A stretch of DNA of 64,000 nt from Nomia melanderi (GCF_051020985.1 NC_135000.1:1178001-1242000), one strand, 5' to 3'; shown: positions 12,116 through 23,226, counted from the first letter of the stretch. The notes: generated by a model not told the origin, from the sequence alone. Numbers and translations: made by a program.

Positions 12116-12390
12116 TGAAGCCTTTGCGGTCCACTGATTTTACTGGAGTGTCAGTAGGCAGGTCCAAGTTAATTTATAGAACGAAATAAGTCAATTTGAA
12201 TAAATGAAAAAAATATAAAAGTGCAATGAATTACTTTATTTGCTGATGAAAACAAATTATAATTTAAAATTGGTTAACATATGGCATCTTTTAAAACAAT
12301 TTCCTACGTGAATTGCAATTGCAAGAACCGTTATAAGTATGTCAATGGAATATGTCCAGTGGTACTGGGCAGTGGACCCCAAAGGGTTAA
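12116..12390. mobile_element. T13 TTAA element
   Basis: Left TGAAGCCTTTGCGGTCCACTG (decayed TTAA); right CAGTGGACCCCAAAGGGTTAA. 275 bp. The right TTAA is shared with the following T3 element. Confidence 0.65.
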
Positions 12391-12634
12391 CCCCTTGTCC
12401 TACAACAATGAGTGAGACTCGTGAAGATTTTCAACATGATTCAACAAATATATATATTACTCAGTTCATTCGAATTCAAAGTAAATATTATTTCTCTGTA
12501 ATCAACCATTACACTTAAAAGGAAATATAGGCATAATATATGCTTAGAAGTTTTCTCTTTTTGCAATAAATTATTAATGACAAAACAGTCGTATCGATCA
12601 GAGTTAAGGAAGAAGTCATAGGCCAAGGGGTTAA
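12387..12634. mobile_element. T3 TTAA element sharing TTAA with T13
   Basis: Left TTAACCCCTTGTCCTACAAC with AATGAGTGAGACTCGTGAAG. Right agtcataggccaaggggttaa. 248 bp. Confidence 0.85.
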
Positions 12635-12770
12635 TATCCTTATACTCGAGTACCCATCAGATTCCCGGGTAAGAGTAGTAGCTCTAATATCCAAATATCC
12701 ATGAGGTACCCGGATAAAACTGTTAACTCTAATACCCGAATACTTATGAGGTACTCAGTTAAAAATAGCT

Positions 12771-13583
12771 TTAACCCTTTGCTCTCAAGAGGTGACTCTC
12801 AGTCACCACTTGATTTAATTTGCAAAATTATAAAGTCTTATATATCTAGGAGAAAGAGAATTTTTATTTAAGACAGTATAATTGTTTCATCGCGGCTCAC
12901 AATAAAACAATCAACGAATCGAACAACACGTATACTATTTATACACTCAGATATTCTTGCCTCACTCGCACACTTTCTAGAACATTCTTTCATTACCACG
13001 CATTAACACGTTGACTGCCACGAAAAACAGCGTTTTATCACTTGTCCTCTCTATAGCAAAGGTACAAAACACGAATTATTAATTCTTTGATATGAAAATT
13101 CTTATATTACCCTATTATCTAGTTATTTACGTCACGGAAGATATATATTCGAGATCAATTATCTTTCAAGTCATAATTATTTTCTTGTAATTTGAAAACT
13201 CCGGTCATCGGTGACCGCGTAGCAGTCAAAGTGTTAACTTCACGTATATTTGAAATACTCTAGATCCATAAAAAACGAACATTACTAGATAGAGCAAATC
13301 AATTTAATCTAGAATATTCCAATGCTTTGAACATTCATTCAAAACGCGCTCACACATTCATCACTCATCAGTACATCTATTCTCACACTCAAATACATCC
13401 ATTCCCACATATATAATATTAAGCTTTATATGATGCATCAATATATGGAACATTGAAATAAAATAACTTTCCTTCTTAATTTATATATGTCTTCTCATTA
13501 ATTAGTCTCAAAGAACATCGTCTGTATCTCATCGGAGGATATTGAATATTTCTAATGAAAAACTTTCAGGTGCAAAGGGTTAA
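12771..13583 (+). mobile_element. T1-type TTAA element interrupted by T2
   Basis: Left TTAACCCTTTGCTCTCAAGA + GGTGACTCTCAGTCACC. Right CTTTCAGGTGCAAAGGGTTAA. The 813-bp span includes a T2 element and additional AT-rich sequence with repeated aacaattc/tcacactc motifs, so this copy is longer than the usual T1. Confidence 0.7.
13003..13237 (+). mobile_element. T2 TTAA element nested in T1
   Basis: Left TTAACACGTTGACTGCCACG; right GGTCATCGGTGACCGCGTAG…CAGTCAAAGTGTTAA. 235 bp. Confidence 0.85.
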
Positions 13584-13876
13584 TATTCCAGTACCCATGA
13601 GATACTCGGACAAAAATATTAGCTCTAATACCCGCGTACGCGAGTACCCATAAGATACCAGGGTACGTTATGAGATAGCCGAGTACCTGTGTAATCGAAT
13701 ATTTCATGAGATCTTACAACTGACTACTAGAACTAGTAATCGACCCGCCAGACTTTTTTCAAATAATTAATCGTTTTGTTTTTATTATATCAAACACAAA
13801 TATGAATTATACCTTAACACGTTGAGTGCCGCACGATTTTATAAATCAAAATACACAAAATGGAAAGAAGATACTA

Positions 13877-14760
13877 TTAACACTATTCCTACCGACAATT
13901 CACGTATACCTATTCCTACCGCGAGCAGTCAAATGACTGGTCTGTAGCACAACTTATATTTTTAATACAGAATGAAGATAATAGTCAATTTGACAGTATA
14001 CAGATATAGTTTCTTTTATTTAGAAGTATATAATTTACATTTTATTCTTTTACAGCGCATTTTTTACAAATAGGTTTGTCGATTGTACATTTCCTAGACA
14101 TGTACTTTTTATATTTTAGGCAGATTTTGTTGGTCTTATTGTTTGCGCAACATCTTATTTGGCATGGTTTCCGTTCGGGTGAACCTTTACTTGTATTTGT
14201 GATGGGTGTTGCTTGATTTTCTTTGCCTAACTCTAGTTCTTATTGATATTCAATGGCAAGTTCTTCTGCGAATTGAAATAAAAATTCCTGCCTCCCGGCT
14301 AAATCTAGGATATAGAAAAATATCTGTAAAGGCCATCTCCGGCATTTAGATTTTACCGATTTTACCGAGGCCGATAGGCGAGCGAGAACTGTAAACACTT
14401 GGAAGTACCGTACAGCAGTCCCTGAAAGGCACTTTTTGGCTAAAATCATGCCACAGCTGCATTACCTTTCGTTTGTAACGACTTTATAGTTTCGAAATTG
14501 AGTCTTTGAGAGAATACTATTACAAAAAGATATAAATCGTTCTACCGGTCAAATGACCGGTCATGGTGGGTAAGACAGATTACAAATTTTTCTCAGAAAA
14601 TAAACAATAAAAAAAGGTGTGAATATTAAAAAATGTTTTACACATATATTTTAGGAAAAGTCGTGAAGTATAAAGGCGATTCAATTACGTTGTCTATAGG
14701 AAATTCTAATCGAAATTTTAAAAACAGTCATTTGACTGCTCGCGGTAGGAATAGTATTAA
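13877..14760 (-). mobile_element. T9 element: internally deleted piggyBac-type transposon
   Basis: TIRs TTAACACTATTCCTACCG and CGGTAGGAATAGTATTAA (imperfect inside), with inner repeats GCAGTCAAATGACTGGTC and ACCGGTCAAATGACCGGTC. 884 bp, TTAA-bounded. It carries the 3' part of a transposase gene on the minus strand. The TTAA target and C-terminal Cys-rich domain are hallmarks of the piggyBac superfamily. Confidence 0.85.
14042..14449 (-). pseudogene. piggyBac-type transposase C-terminal remnant
   Basis: The minus-strand frame reads MILAKKCLSGTAVRYFQ, then CRRWPLQIFFYILDLAG, then EFLFQFAEELAIEYQ, to a TAA at 14240-14242. The same frame continues (ENQATPITNTSKGSPERKPC, CCANNKTNKICLKYKK, CTIDKPICKKC) to a stop at 14042-14044. 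The RRWPL-x-x-FF-x-x-LDLA segment and the following CxxCC…C…C…CxxC cluster match the end of piggyBac transposases (family knowledge). The N-terminal region and catalytic aspartates are missing, and the in-frame stop separates the core from the zinc-binding tail. Non-functional. Confidence 0.8.
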
Positions 14761-15179
14761 ATCATTTAATTGAATTGCGTTATTATTAATACATGTTCAT
14801 CTAGCTGAACACCGCATCAGGTAGCATTGTCTATAATGTAGAAATATCTTCAAATAATCATTGTTTAATCGAGTGAACTATAGTAATTCAATTTGATTGG
14901 GGGTTACCGGTGACCCCCATGGCATTCAACGTGTTAATATGCGGGTACCATACGAATGATACTCGAGTAAAATATATTCGGAGGTTTCTTGCATACCTGA
15001 ATAAATACCTTTCCGAGTATCTGAGTACTCAGCTGGTTAGGTAGTAATAGCTCTAGTAATCAGGTATAAGATCTTACGAGATATTCAGGTACTCGGATAC
15101 CTCGGTAAAAATACTAACTCTAATATCTTGGAGTTACGGTAACTAATTAGTTATTTGATTGAGTTATTTGATTGTCTAA

Positions 15180-15460
15180 TTGAGCCACTCATAGGACAAA
15201 TCGATTAACTCTACAAAACAGAAATTAGAAAAAAGAAATGGAACAGTTATATATTGATTTTGAAAATTTCCCTTTAAATGGACAATTAAGTAATCATTCT
15301 ATGATGTGTTTTACTTTATTATTACAAGTACAGCTTCAATATAACAAATGTGTAAAATGTATAAAATAGTATATCCTTAAAGTAATTTCTATTATTACAG
15401 TTTTTACATGTTTACAATTTTTATTATTTCATGGTGCCAAACCCAGTCATAATGTAATTT
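15180..15460. repeat. Copy of the dispersed ATCGATTAACTC repeat
   Basis: gagccactcataggacaaat + cgattaactctac, followed by tagaaaaaagaaatggaaca and, at the far end, ttatttcatggtgccaaacc. It aligns with the copies at 30785 and 58090. Confidence 0.5.
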
Positions 15461-15463
15461 ATT

Positions 15464-15921
15464 GTACCACATTGTACACCATGGGGGTCACCAGTGACCC
15501 TAACCTAATCAAATTACTATAGTTCACTTAATTAAATGAGAATCGTTTGAAAACATTTCTATATTATAACTAATGCTACCTAATGCGCTGAAGTTCAGCT
15601 AAATCAACGAGCAATCATAACAATGTAATTCAATCAAATGATTTAACCCTTCACGGACGAATGTCGTCATTCCAAGAAGATGAAATTGTCGTATTTGGAA
15701 CACTAAGTCACAAACAAATGATTTAATTGGTTAAACAAAAAGAGATCGGTATGTAGCTTCTTCTCAGTATTATTATTTAAGATAGTCGATATATAATTTA
15801 GCTTCATCTGCTGAAGGTTTTGTGTATTTCAATGAATCTTCGTCCGCAGAGGGTTAATATTATATTTTTCTCCATTTTGTATATTTTGTTCCTTGAAATC
15901 GCACGGCATTCAACGTATTAA
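15464..15921 (-). mobile_element. T5 TTAA element carrying a T4 insertion
   Basis: The left end is degraded (ACATTGTACACCATGGGGGT then CACCAGTGACCC); right CACGGCATTCAACGTATTAA. T4 is inserted at 15643-15857. Confidence 0.75.
15643..15857 (-). mobile_element. T4 TTAA element nested in T5
   Basis: Left TTAACCCTTCACGGACGAAT; right GAATCTTCGTCCGCAGAGGG then TTAA. 215 bp. Confidence 0.85.
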
Positions 15922-15924
15922 ATA

Positions 15925-16310
15925 TAAAATTCGAAAACTGGAGTTCATCGATTTGTCTAATGAGCGGCTTAATTTACGCCAGCCAGCTTCCCGAAATTCC
16001 TTCTCTCCGAATATGCTCGCGATGTCGCCTCGCAAACGGCAATCGAACGCAAGGCTCGACCGACGTACACGTATTTCCGGCACTTGAAATTTCGCCTGAT
16101 GACTCACACCACCGGTACAATGACTCACGAATTTGTTCGCGAAAGGGTTTCATATTTGACACGATGGGAAAGTTGAAAATCGAAAGGAAATATTTTATTT
16201 CTGGTAATTGTACAGATGGGCGTCATCTATCGATGTTTACACTTAAAGCACTGAGCAGTTAAATCGACTTTCTGAAATTTATCTGTAAAAACTGCAAGAG
16301 TATCTATTGA
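15925..16310. other. Unique moderately GC-rich segment
   Basis: The region about 15950-16160 is GC-richer, with overlapping short frames on both strands (60-100 codons), none supported by splice sites or recognisable motifs. The tail (about 16160-16314) resembles T7 interior sequence without clear ends. Confidence 0.3.
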
Positions 16311-16314
16311 GACT

Positions 16315-16542
16315 TTAACACGTTGAACACCGCACGATTTCATTGAGCAAATACACAAAATGGAAAAAATGAAATATTAAATTATGAGATTGAATTGTAT
16401 GATTATTATTGCATTTATTATTGCAGGTGCATTATTTATAATATAGAAATGTTTTCAAGTAATCATCTTTTAATTGAGTGAACTACAGTAATTCGATTTG
16501 GTTGAGTGTCACCGGTGACCACCATGGCATTCAACGTGTTAA
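16315..16542 (+). mobile_element. T5 TTAA element
   Basis: TTAACACGTTGAACACCGCA at the left; TCACCGGTGACCACCATGGC then ATTCAACGTGTTAA at the right. 228 bp. Confidence 0.85.
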
Positions 16543-16800
16543 CTATTCTTTTCATATGTATTTACTTCTATAAACTATATTTTTTTAGGTATCAATTATA
16601 TTTACAATGTGAGAATTCGTTTAAACAAACGTGGGCCATCTCTCACCGACAACTTTTTTAATCACCGATCCCTTAAAAATTTTCGAAACCTTTTATCGAC
16701 CCCCAACAATTTATTTTTAATAACTTATATATGTGTTACAAACAAAAAAAGGTTTTACTATTTTTATGCCTTCATTTTGTTATAAAAAATTTTACATTTG

Positions 16801-17013
16801 TTAACCCTTTGCGGACGAAGATTCTTTGAAATATAGAAAACCTTTAACAGATGAAGCTAAATTATATATTGATTGCTTAAATAATAGCAAAAACAGAAAG
16901 TACATACTAATCTCTTGCTCTCCGAGTAATTAAGTCATTTGCTTGCGACTTAGTTTTCCAAATATGAACGTTTCATCTTGCCGAAATGCCGACATTCGTC
17001 CGCAAAGGGTTAA
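16801..17013 (+). mobile_element. T4 TTAA element
   Basis: TTAACCCTTTGCGGACGAAG … GACATTCGTCCGCAAAGGGT TAA. 213 bp, intact TTAA at both ends. Confidence 0.9.
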
Positions 17014-18020
17014 TATACGTAATAACAATTTTATAATAATCATTTTTTAACCAATTCTCCCTTCAACCCCTATTAATGTTACATCGACCACTTTGGTGAC
17101 TCCTGTCTTACACTGATGTATTGTTCTTCTCCTCTACACTTTGCATTTTATCATTTCACGTCTTGGTTCGTGTAACGTCCTTCATCCATTCAATATCCAT
17201 TCTTGAATCATCCATCAGATTTTCCATTCTCTCATCTTCCCTCGTATATTCACGTATCGTGACGCGTTGTCTTATCTCTTTCGCTCTCCCACATATTCTG
17301 CACCATCTCTCCTTCTCCCTTGCCATTCAGTACTTAAACGCGTAACATGAATCTTGCCATCATCTTCATTTTCTTTCCATTCTCTTCCCCTTTTAAATAT
17401 TGTAGCATCTTCTCTAGCGTCCAATTTTGTTACTTTTGAGAAATATTCATTCAGGATTACCGATATGATCCCTTTCAAAGTAATCTTCGTGGAACGTAAC
17501 ACACTTGTGGAACACATTGTTTTCAATATCGTTTGAAATGCATTCTTTTGGAATAGCCTATTCATCTTTGAAAATAGTGTTTCGAAATACTGTTGTGCTG
17601 TTTCTTAACAATAATTTCTAAAACTGTTTTGCTATGTATTTTAAAACCATCGTGTCGTGTATTCTTCTTAACTTCATATTATTCTTCATATTATTCTTAA
17701 CTCCATAAAGCTTCAAGCTTTATATTGAAATTAAGTAAAATAAATTATAGGAAAATGCAAACAGAAAAAAGTAATGAATTATCATATATATATCAATGGT
17801 TAAATATAATTGTGTTGTCTTTCAACGCTATCAGAAAATTTCTTATCATACTTCGTGTTCTCCCAATACTATGCTTAATTTCAATGGTAAATTTGAAGCT
17901 TCAAGAAAAATACAAAAAGACAATATAATCAATTATGAAATATAATCGTATCGTTTTTTAGTGAAAATTTCAGAGAACTTTTCATCGCATCTCGTGTTTC
18001 TCCTAACTGTACCTAAAACT
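17014..18020. other. AT-rich unique sequence, no supported feature
   Basis: Several frames of 60-97 codons lie on both strands between 17121 and 17928. Their composition is pyrimidine-rich or AT-rich and not protein-like. Confidence 0.4.
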
Positions 18021-18029
18021 TCAGACTAT

Positions 18030-18650
18030 CCATCAGAGTCAAAACTTTTGCAACGAAGCGTATCCACGTGAAATCCGAGAAGGCGACTGCCAGCGCAAAA
18101 CCGCGCGGCTGTACTTGCGTTCGTCTCACGGACGCGCTCACGTATATAGAATTGAATGTAGTGGTAGCATAGTTTTTCACGGTTATCTTTTAAACTAAAT
18201 GTCAGCGACATTTGTCTCAAAGGAAAAAGTTGTTCGAAATGTCCAATTCTTGCAGTATCGGATGGTTTCATTGAAATCGGTTACTGCGGCGATCTGCTGA
18301 TGTTCTACCCGGAACAGTATCTCGTCGAAGTTTGCTTTCGCGACGAACGGAACCGTTTCCCGTATTGTTCCCCGTCCGTTGTGGCGCTATCCGCGGTGGA
18401 AAACGCGCGATCGGGTTGAAAGTGGCCGAAACTTTGCGAGATTTACTCGCGACAGGGCAGGGGCGCGAACGCGCGCGTCGCGGTTTATTATTATCCCTCT
18501 AGAAATAGAGCCGCGAAGATGAAACTTAGCTCTCCGTTCGAATAATTCCGCGAGCGATGCAATGTCGGCCCGCAGTTGGATCGAATGAAGAATTCCACCG
18601 CCTCCGTGTTGCTCCACCACTAGTGATAGGATGCAATATGTCGCAAATGG
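18030..18650. other. Unique GC-rich island
   Basis: High-GC sequence (ccgcgcggctgtacttgcg, aacgcgcgcgtcgcggttta) stands between AT-rich repeats. A 77-codon minus-strand frame at 18387-18620 is Arg-rich. No splice-site pair supports an exon. It is a candidate regulatory or conserved intronic block. Confidence 0.35.
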
Positions 18651-18659
18651 GTTCGAACA

Positions 18660-19223
18660 TTAACACTAACCACACCGACACTTTTCCTTCCGTAACTAGT
18701 CAAATAACTGGCTACAAAATAGAGATAAAAAAATTAGATGATAAATTGTTTTCATGGAAACAGAAATAAGAGGAAGAGATACAATAACGAGGCAGACTCA
18801 TGACGAAAATTTTAAACTGAATTTGAGAAATCTGATTGTTATTCATTTTGTTTAAATGTAAATTAGATGATAAATTTTTTTCATGGAAACAGAAACAAGA
18901 GGAAAAGATACAATAACGAGGCAGACTCATGACGAAAATTTTAAACTGAATTTGAGAAATCTGATTGTTATTCATTTTCTTTAAATGTAAATTATATATT
19001 ATTTTTGTATTATCTTTGGATTAAACATAGAAATACAACAAGCATAAAAATTCTTTCTTTTTCTAATAAATTATTCATGATAAAGTACTCATATCGATCA
19101 TAGTTAAGAAATAAATCATAGGGCAAGGGGTTAATCGGACAATATAAGAATTGATATAAAATTAAATGAACAAGAGAACGCAGAATTTTAAATCCGGTTA
19201 TTTCTCGGTACGGATAGTATTAA
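18660..19223. mobile_element. T9-related TTAA element
   Basis: Left TTAACACTAACCACACCGAC with CTAGTCAAATAACTGG; right CTCGGTACGGATAGTATTAA. The ends resemble T9 (TTAACACTATTCCTACCG). It contains a two-copy tandem repeat and a T3 3' end (aaatcatagggcaaggggtt at about 19116-19135). Confidence 0.6.
18731..18989. repeat. 129-bp tandem duplication (2 copies)
   Basis: The block beginning aaattagatgataaattg at 18731 repeats from 18860 with few differences (shared acaataacgaggcagactca and ctgaatttgagaaatctgat). The content is T3-like interior sequence. Confidence 0.85.
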
Positions 19224-19416
19224 CCCTTAGCGGATGAGGATTTTTTGAGATATTCTTCGGTAGAGAAAGTTAGATTATATGTTGAAATCCTACAGAGTAA
19301 AGAAAGGGGGAGCTATTCATTGACCTTTTGTTATGCGAATGATTACATTGTATGTTGTGTTAACTCTGTACCTCGAATATGAACGTTTGATATCTCAAAA
19401 ATGCCAACGTTCGTCC
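19220..19416 (+). mobile_element. T4 TTAA element, right end lost
   Basis: It starts TTAACCCTTAGCGGATGAGG and runs to aatgccaacgttcgtcc. The expected GCAAAGGGTTAA is replaced directly by the TTAA of the T6 at 19417. Confidence 0.75.
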
Positions 19417-19665
19417 TTAACACGTTGCGTACTGGTAACGAGAAATTTCGTTTTTATATAAAGACTCTTAGCTAAATAACTTTGATAATTACAGCATTTA
19501 AGGAAATATTAAATTTGATTAGAACTAATGGTCCATTTAAAATATATTACATAACAATATGATACCTGAGTTTTTTTTATAGATAGTGGTATAAGTGGAT
19601 CTCACTGAAAATCCGCACAATTTAATTTTCTGATAATTATAATTAACTGGTATGCAATGTGTTAA
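19417..19665 (+). mobile_element. T6 TTAA element
   Basis: TTAACACGTTGCGTACTGGT … TTAACTGGTATGCAATGTGT TAA. 249 bp. Its right TTAA is shared with T10. Confidence 0.85.
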
Positions 19666-19899
19666 CACTATTTCTACCGAAGGTGTCAAAAGACACTTCT
19701 TGAAATTTCAACTTATAATTGTTTTCTCAGTTTAATAATTTTTCTTCCATTGAATTTTGGACATTTCTTACAGTTAATTTCATAATCGTTATTGGAAAAG
19801 TCGGCAAGTTAATTTAGAATATGCAACTAAGCTTAAAAAATGATTTTAAGGTAAATTTCAGAAGGTGACTTTTAACACCTTCGGTAGAAATAGTGTTAA
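19662..19899. mobile_element. T10 MITE with near-perfect TIRs
   Basis: TTAACACTATTTCTACCGAA + GGTGTCAAAAGACAC at the left; CACCTTCGGTAGAAATAGTG TTAA at the right. The first 18 bp differ from T9 TIRs at a single position by eye, so it is probably a T9 (piggyBac-type) derivative. 238 bp. Confidence 0.9.
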
Positions 19900-19903
19900 A
19901 AGA

Positions 19904-20081
19904 TTAACTCTTAGGGCGCGCAGTTTTAAAGAAACAAAATTTTCGAACCTGTACGGAATAATAATATAAGAGTATAAGTAATTTTATTTAAGTTTGATGA
20001 ATTACAAAATATCCAAATTTTTGAAATTAACTGCCAGAAAGTAGTGGGATAAATTGAAATCCACCTAACCCCAAGGGTTAA
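19904..20081. mobile_element. T23 short TTAA element
   Basis: Left TTAACTCTTAGGGCGCGCAG; right CACCTAACCCCAAGGGTTAA. 178 bp with weak TIRs. Confidence 0.5.
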
Positions 20082-20325
20082 GAAGGGACACCACGCAGAG
20101 ACATCCTAAATATAGGCAAACTTTAGACATTTTTTAATTGATAACTATCAAATGAAAAGTTCTGATCTTTTGTATATGTATAACTGTGATCTTCTGCTTC
20201 ATATTTATATTTTTTCTAAGCTGAATTTTCAAAATTTTATCTCAGAAGCAACTTGTAAGTGATTCTTAGTCTCTCTTAAACAAAATATTCAGTTTTCTCA
20301 AAACCGATTATTTGTTTAGAACATA

Positions 20326-20734
20326 TTAACCCATTTCGGTCGAGAATTTTTCAAACCTCTAAAAACTCTTTTGATAAAACACTGAATTATGTTTCGAAAT
20401 TTTAACCCTTTGTGGACAGAGATTCTCTGAAATATATAAATCTTCCAGCAGATGAAGCTAAATTAATCGATTGCTTGAAGAATATAAAAGAAACTATGTA
20501 CCGAGTTCTTGCTATTTTAGTAACTAAATCATTTGTTTGCTTTTTAGTGCTCCAAATATGAAAATTCAATGTCGCTGAAATGTTGACATCCGTCCGCAAA
20601 GGGTTAAATATCAGAAAAAAACCATATATAAGTCTCTCATTATTTGAATAGTAATTAAATTGTTCATTCGTAGCTATCGATTTCAGACATAACAGCTCGA
20701 AGTGGTCATTATGGCAACATTCGAAAAGGGTTAA
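20326..20734 (+). mobile_element. T15 TTAA element carrying T4
   Basis: TTAACCCATTTCGGTCGAGA … GGCAACATTCGAAAAGGGTT AA. Interrupted by T4 at 20402-20607. Confidence 0.7.
20402..20607 (+). mobile_element. T4 TTAA element nested in T15
   Basis: TTAACCCTTTGTGGACAGAG … GACATCCGTCCGCAAAGGGT TAA. 206 bp. Confidence 0.85.
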
Positions 20735-20834
20735 GTAATAAGATATTTAAATTTGTCTACGTACAGTGATGCAAGTTACTCTCATTAAATATCGTCAGCC
20801 AGTTTCCTAAAAATCAATCAATACGCAATGCGTT

Positions 20835-21840
20835 AATTTAGAAACCTTCTTCCAATCGCGAGAAGGATCGTCATTGCTAACTCGTAATTTATGTCATTGC
20901 TAATTTGCTGTTTAACGATAAGGTTACATGTAATCAATCAAGAAAGATTCTTCTCGCCCATGTGCCATTCTGCTAGACATCGAGTCGTCTCGCAACTGTA
21001 CGTGCGAACCAATACGCACGCGCTCGATTTGCTTACTCTCGCTTTTATTCTTCGAGCCCTCGCAACGCGTTTTGTCTTGCGAATCGTATACAGGGTGTAT
21101 CTTGCGTGCGACCTACTTTAACCCCTTGTCCTATGATTTTTTAATAACTGTGCTTAACACATTGAATGCCACGTATTATCTATAATCCCAGTATCTTGAA
21201 AATGGTAAGAGATAGTAAAAGAAAGTTTAAAAAAAAATACATTGTTCTTTCACTTATATAAAATTGCAGAATCAAATTTTTCAGAAAGATCAAATTGTTC
21301 AGAAAGTTTAAATTTTCCAAAATATCCCCACCACCAACCCTTTTTTTCTTGTCGAATTTCACTTTGAAGGGGTGAAACTACCCATTAAACAAAAATGACA
21401 ACTTTTTAGCGAAAAGGAATTTAAATGAAGAATACTGTGTTCTTTTACTATAAAATTGCATAATAAATAAAATTTTTCAAAAAGAGTTGGTGGTGGGGGT
21501 ATTTTGAAAAATTTTATTTTGCAGTCTTGTATTCGTGAAAAAATAATATATTTTTCGTTTAAACTTCTTCCCACTATCTCTTAATGGTCTCAAGATGATC
21601 CACGAAGCAGAAAAATTTGCATTTTCTCAAGGGGTGGTTTCAATCCTTCAATCTGAAATTTTGGACGAAAAAAGATTGCAGTGTATTAGGTTTGGCTTAC
21701 TCTGCTTATTCTAAAATTTCTCTCATACCCCTGGAAATGCTTTTTCGCAGCCCCAGAGATGCAAGCACCCCAGGTTAAGGATCACTGAATTAAACAAAAA
21801 AAAAAAAAGAATTTAATACTTATTCTATGTTTACGTTTGC
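20835..21840. other. Mixed remnants, no gene
   Basis: A small GC-rich piece (20940-21110) ends in atacagggtgtatcttg, a CACCCTGTATA-type motif. It is followed by a T3 start (21118, TTAACCCCTTGTCCTATGAT), a T5-like start (about 21153) and two related blocks (21190-21360 and 21380-21590) sharing aagagttggtggtgggggta-like and ttttacttttcactata-like sequence. A similar block recurs at 25530-25860. No coding frame convinces. Confidence 0.4.
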
Positions 21841-21848
21841 TTTAAAGG

Positions 21849-22474
21849 TTAACAAATTGATCGCCACGAAAAATTACAAATGCTTTATGTATTACTTGTC
21901 ATTTATTATTAAAACATTGACTGCCACGAGAATTTCGAACATTTTGCATAGTAATACTTATTCTTCCATGATAAAGGCAAATGGTATTGGAACTAATTAT
22001 TAATGATTTAGTATCAGTGTACTCATATTACACTACTATCTAGCTGCTTATGTTACTAAATATTTTTATTCGACATCGATTTTCTTATTGTAGTTGCGAT
22101 CAAGTAATTTGTAAGCTTCGGTCATTGGTGACCACCGTGGCAGTCAACGTGTCAATCGTTTTCATTTGATATTGGTTATCTGATAGAGTAAGTCAAGGAG
22201 AGATGGTCCACTTTTTAGAAAAGAACTAATACATCATAAATATTATTGATGCCTAACAAGAAATAAAATATATTTATGACAATAAGTATACCTATGTAAG
22301 AAGAATAGTTAAATAGATCTCTGTACAAGAGTCAGTATGGCACTAAAAACAATAAAAAATCTTTGACAATTTTAATGAAATTGGGCCATCTTAATCGAAA
22401 TTACCCTAAATTATAATTGTTTTACAGTCATTTGGAACGACTATTGGTGACTGTCGTGGCAGTCAACGTGATAA
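21849..22474. mobile_element. TTAA element with T2-like ends, host of T2
   Basis: Left TTAACAAATTGATCGCCACG; right GACTGTCGTGGCAGTCAACG (TTAA decayed to ATAA). The interior (aagaatagttaaatagatct … gggccatcttaatcgaaatt) recurs near 63430-63560. T2 is inserted at 21909-22155. Confidence 0.6.
21909..22155 (+). mobile_element. T2 TTAA element nested in a T2-like element
   Basis: Left TTAAAACATTGACTGCCACG; right GGTCATTGGTGACCACCGTG then GCAGTCAACGTGTCAA. 247 bp. Confidence 0.85.
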
Positions 22475-22639
22475 CAATTGATAATAGAAAAGTAATATTT
22501 CACTTATATTCAAAAATAATAAATAATATTCAAAATTTTCGAATTCAGTTTAAAATTCTCGTCAGGTGTTTGGCGATACAATAGGACAAGGAGTTAATAC
22601 TAGAATTATCGAGCAATTAGAATTAATTATTTAATATTT

Positions 22640-22795
22640 CATACTCTAGGGACAGGGGAATAAAGTGTACAATAAATGACCGTAAATATAGTGTCAATAA
22701 CGAATATTATAGATTTGAAGGGACTTCAATTTATAAATAATTATTATTCATTTCATTATTGAAAATGTACTCAAATTTCTTTTGTTCAAGGTGTT
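22640..22795. repeat. Dispersed repeat, copy also at 27885-28035
   Basis: ggaataaagtgtacaataaa … tattatagatttgaaggga … cattgaaaatgtactcaaat … gttcaaggtgtttacgttat matches gcaataaagtgtacaataaa … tgttatagatttgaagaaat at 27885-28035. Confidence 0.65.
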
Positions 22796-23226
22796 TACGT
22801 TATTTTTATCCGCCGTCTTTTTTGGAAATAATAAATATGAGAAGAAAATGGTAAACAACAATGTTTATGATTACAATATTTTATATTTTCATTCATATTA
22901 ACAATAAATAAACTTTCATATAAACTTTCATATAATTTCATATAAATAATAAAAATTATATATAAGATTTCATGTAAAGAAACAAAAAAATACAGTATTC
23001 TATGAAAAAAATGTAAAACCACCTTGGTTTCCTGAAAAATACTATAAACATAAAAAATTATTATCACTACTGTGTTGGTCGCAACAAACAGTACAACTGC
23101 ATCCTCGGCCACTTTTTTCTCATCTGTACCATTTCCAAGAAAAACGGTGGACAAAAATAACGCGAACATCCCCCACATATTTCTATGAACTTGTCTCATT
23201 ATTTTTCGTCGTTTTGATTGTTCCAT
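22795..23226 (-). CDS. Unidentified open frame with two hydrophobic segments (doubtful)
   Basis: A 143-codon frame starts ATG at 23226. The first ~68 residues look more protein-like (basic N-terminus, hydrophobic MFALFLSTVFLG around residues 20-31 and VVLFVATNTVVIIIFYVYSI around 45-64). The rest is AT-rich low complexity. It lies about 170 bp upstream of, and antisense to, the exon at 23398. The start is preceded by cagggtgttttgtaacac, resembling a palindromic-element end, so this may be a transposon remnant. No family recognised. Confidence 0.18.
   Translation of the reverse strand: MEQSKRRKIMRQVHRNMWGMFALFLSTVFLGNGTDEKKVAEDAVVLFVATNTVVIIIFYVYSIFQETKVVLHFFHRILYFFVSLHEILYIIFIIYMKLYESLYESLFIVNMNENIKYCNHKHCCLPFSSHIYYFQKRRRIKIT

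Larger units (their letters stand above)
13814..14937 (+). mobile_element. T5 TTAA element carrying a T9 insertion
   Basis: Left TTAACACGTTGAGTGCCGCA; right GGGGGTTACCGGTGACCCCC then ATGGCATTCAACGTGTTAA. A T9 piggyBac remnant is inserted at an internal TTAA (13877-14760). The target array sequence resumes immediately on both sides. Confidence 0.85.
11785..15135. repeat. Old tandem array with TACCCGAGTA motifs, broken by insertions
   Basis: Motifs such as aatacccgggtacccaag, gagtacccataagatacc and gatattcaggtactcggata recur. Longer parallel blocks also repeat (aacatattcggagatcgttt … ctgagtatccagcaggtcgg near 12010-12080 against aatatattcggaggtttctt … ctgagtactcagctggttag near 14970-15040). 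TTAA elements at 12116-12390, 12387-12634, 12771-13583 and 13814-14937 interrupt the array. Confidence 0.6.

Noticed and set aside
22795..23226. Chemoreceptor-like membrane protein
   Set aside because: Two hydrophobic stretches alone are not enough. The C-terminal half is low complexity and no family motif is visible, so it is listed only as a doubtful frame.
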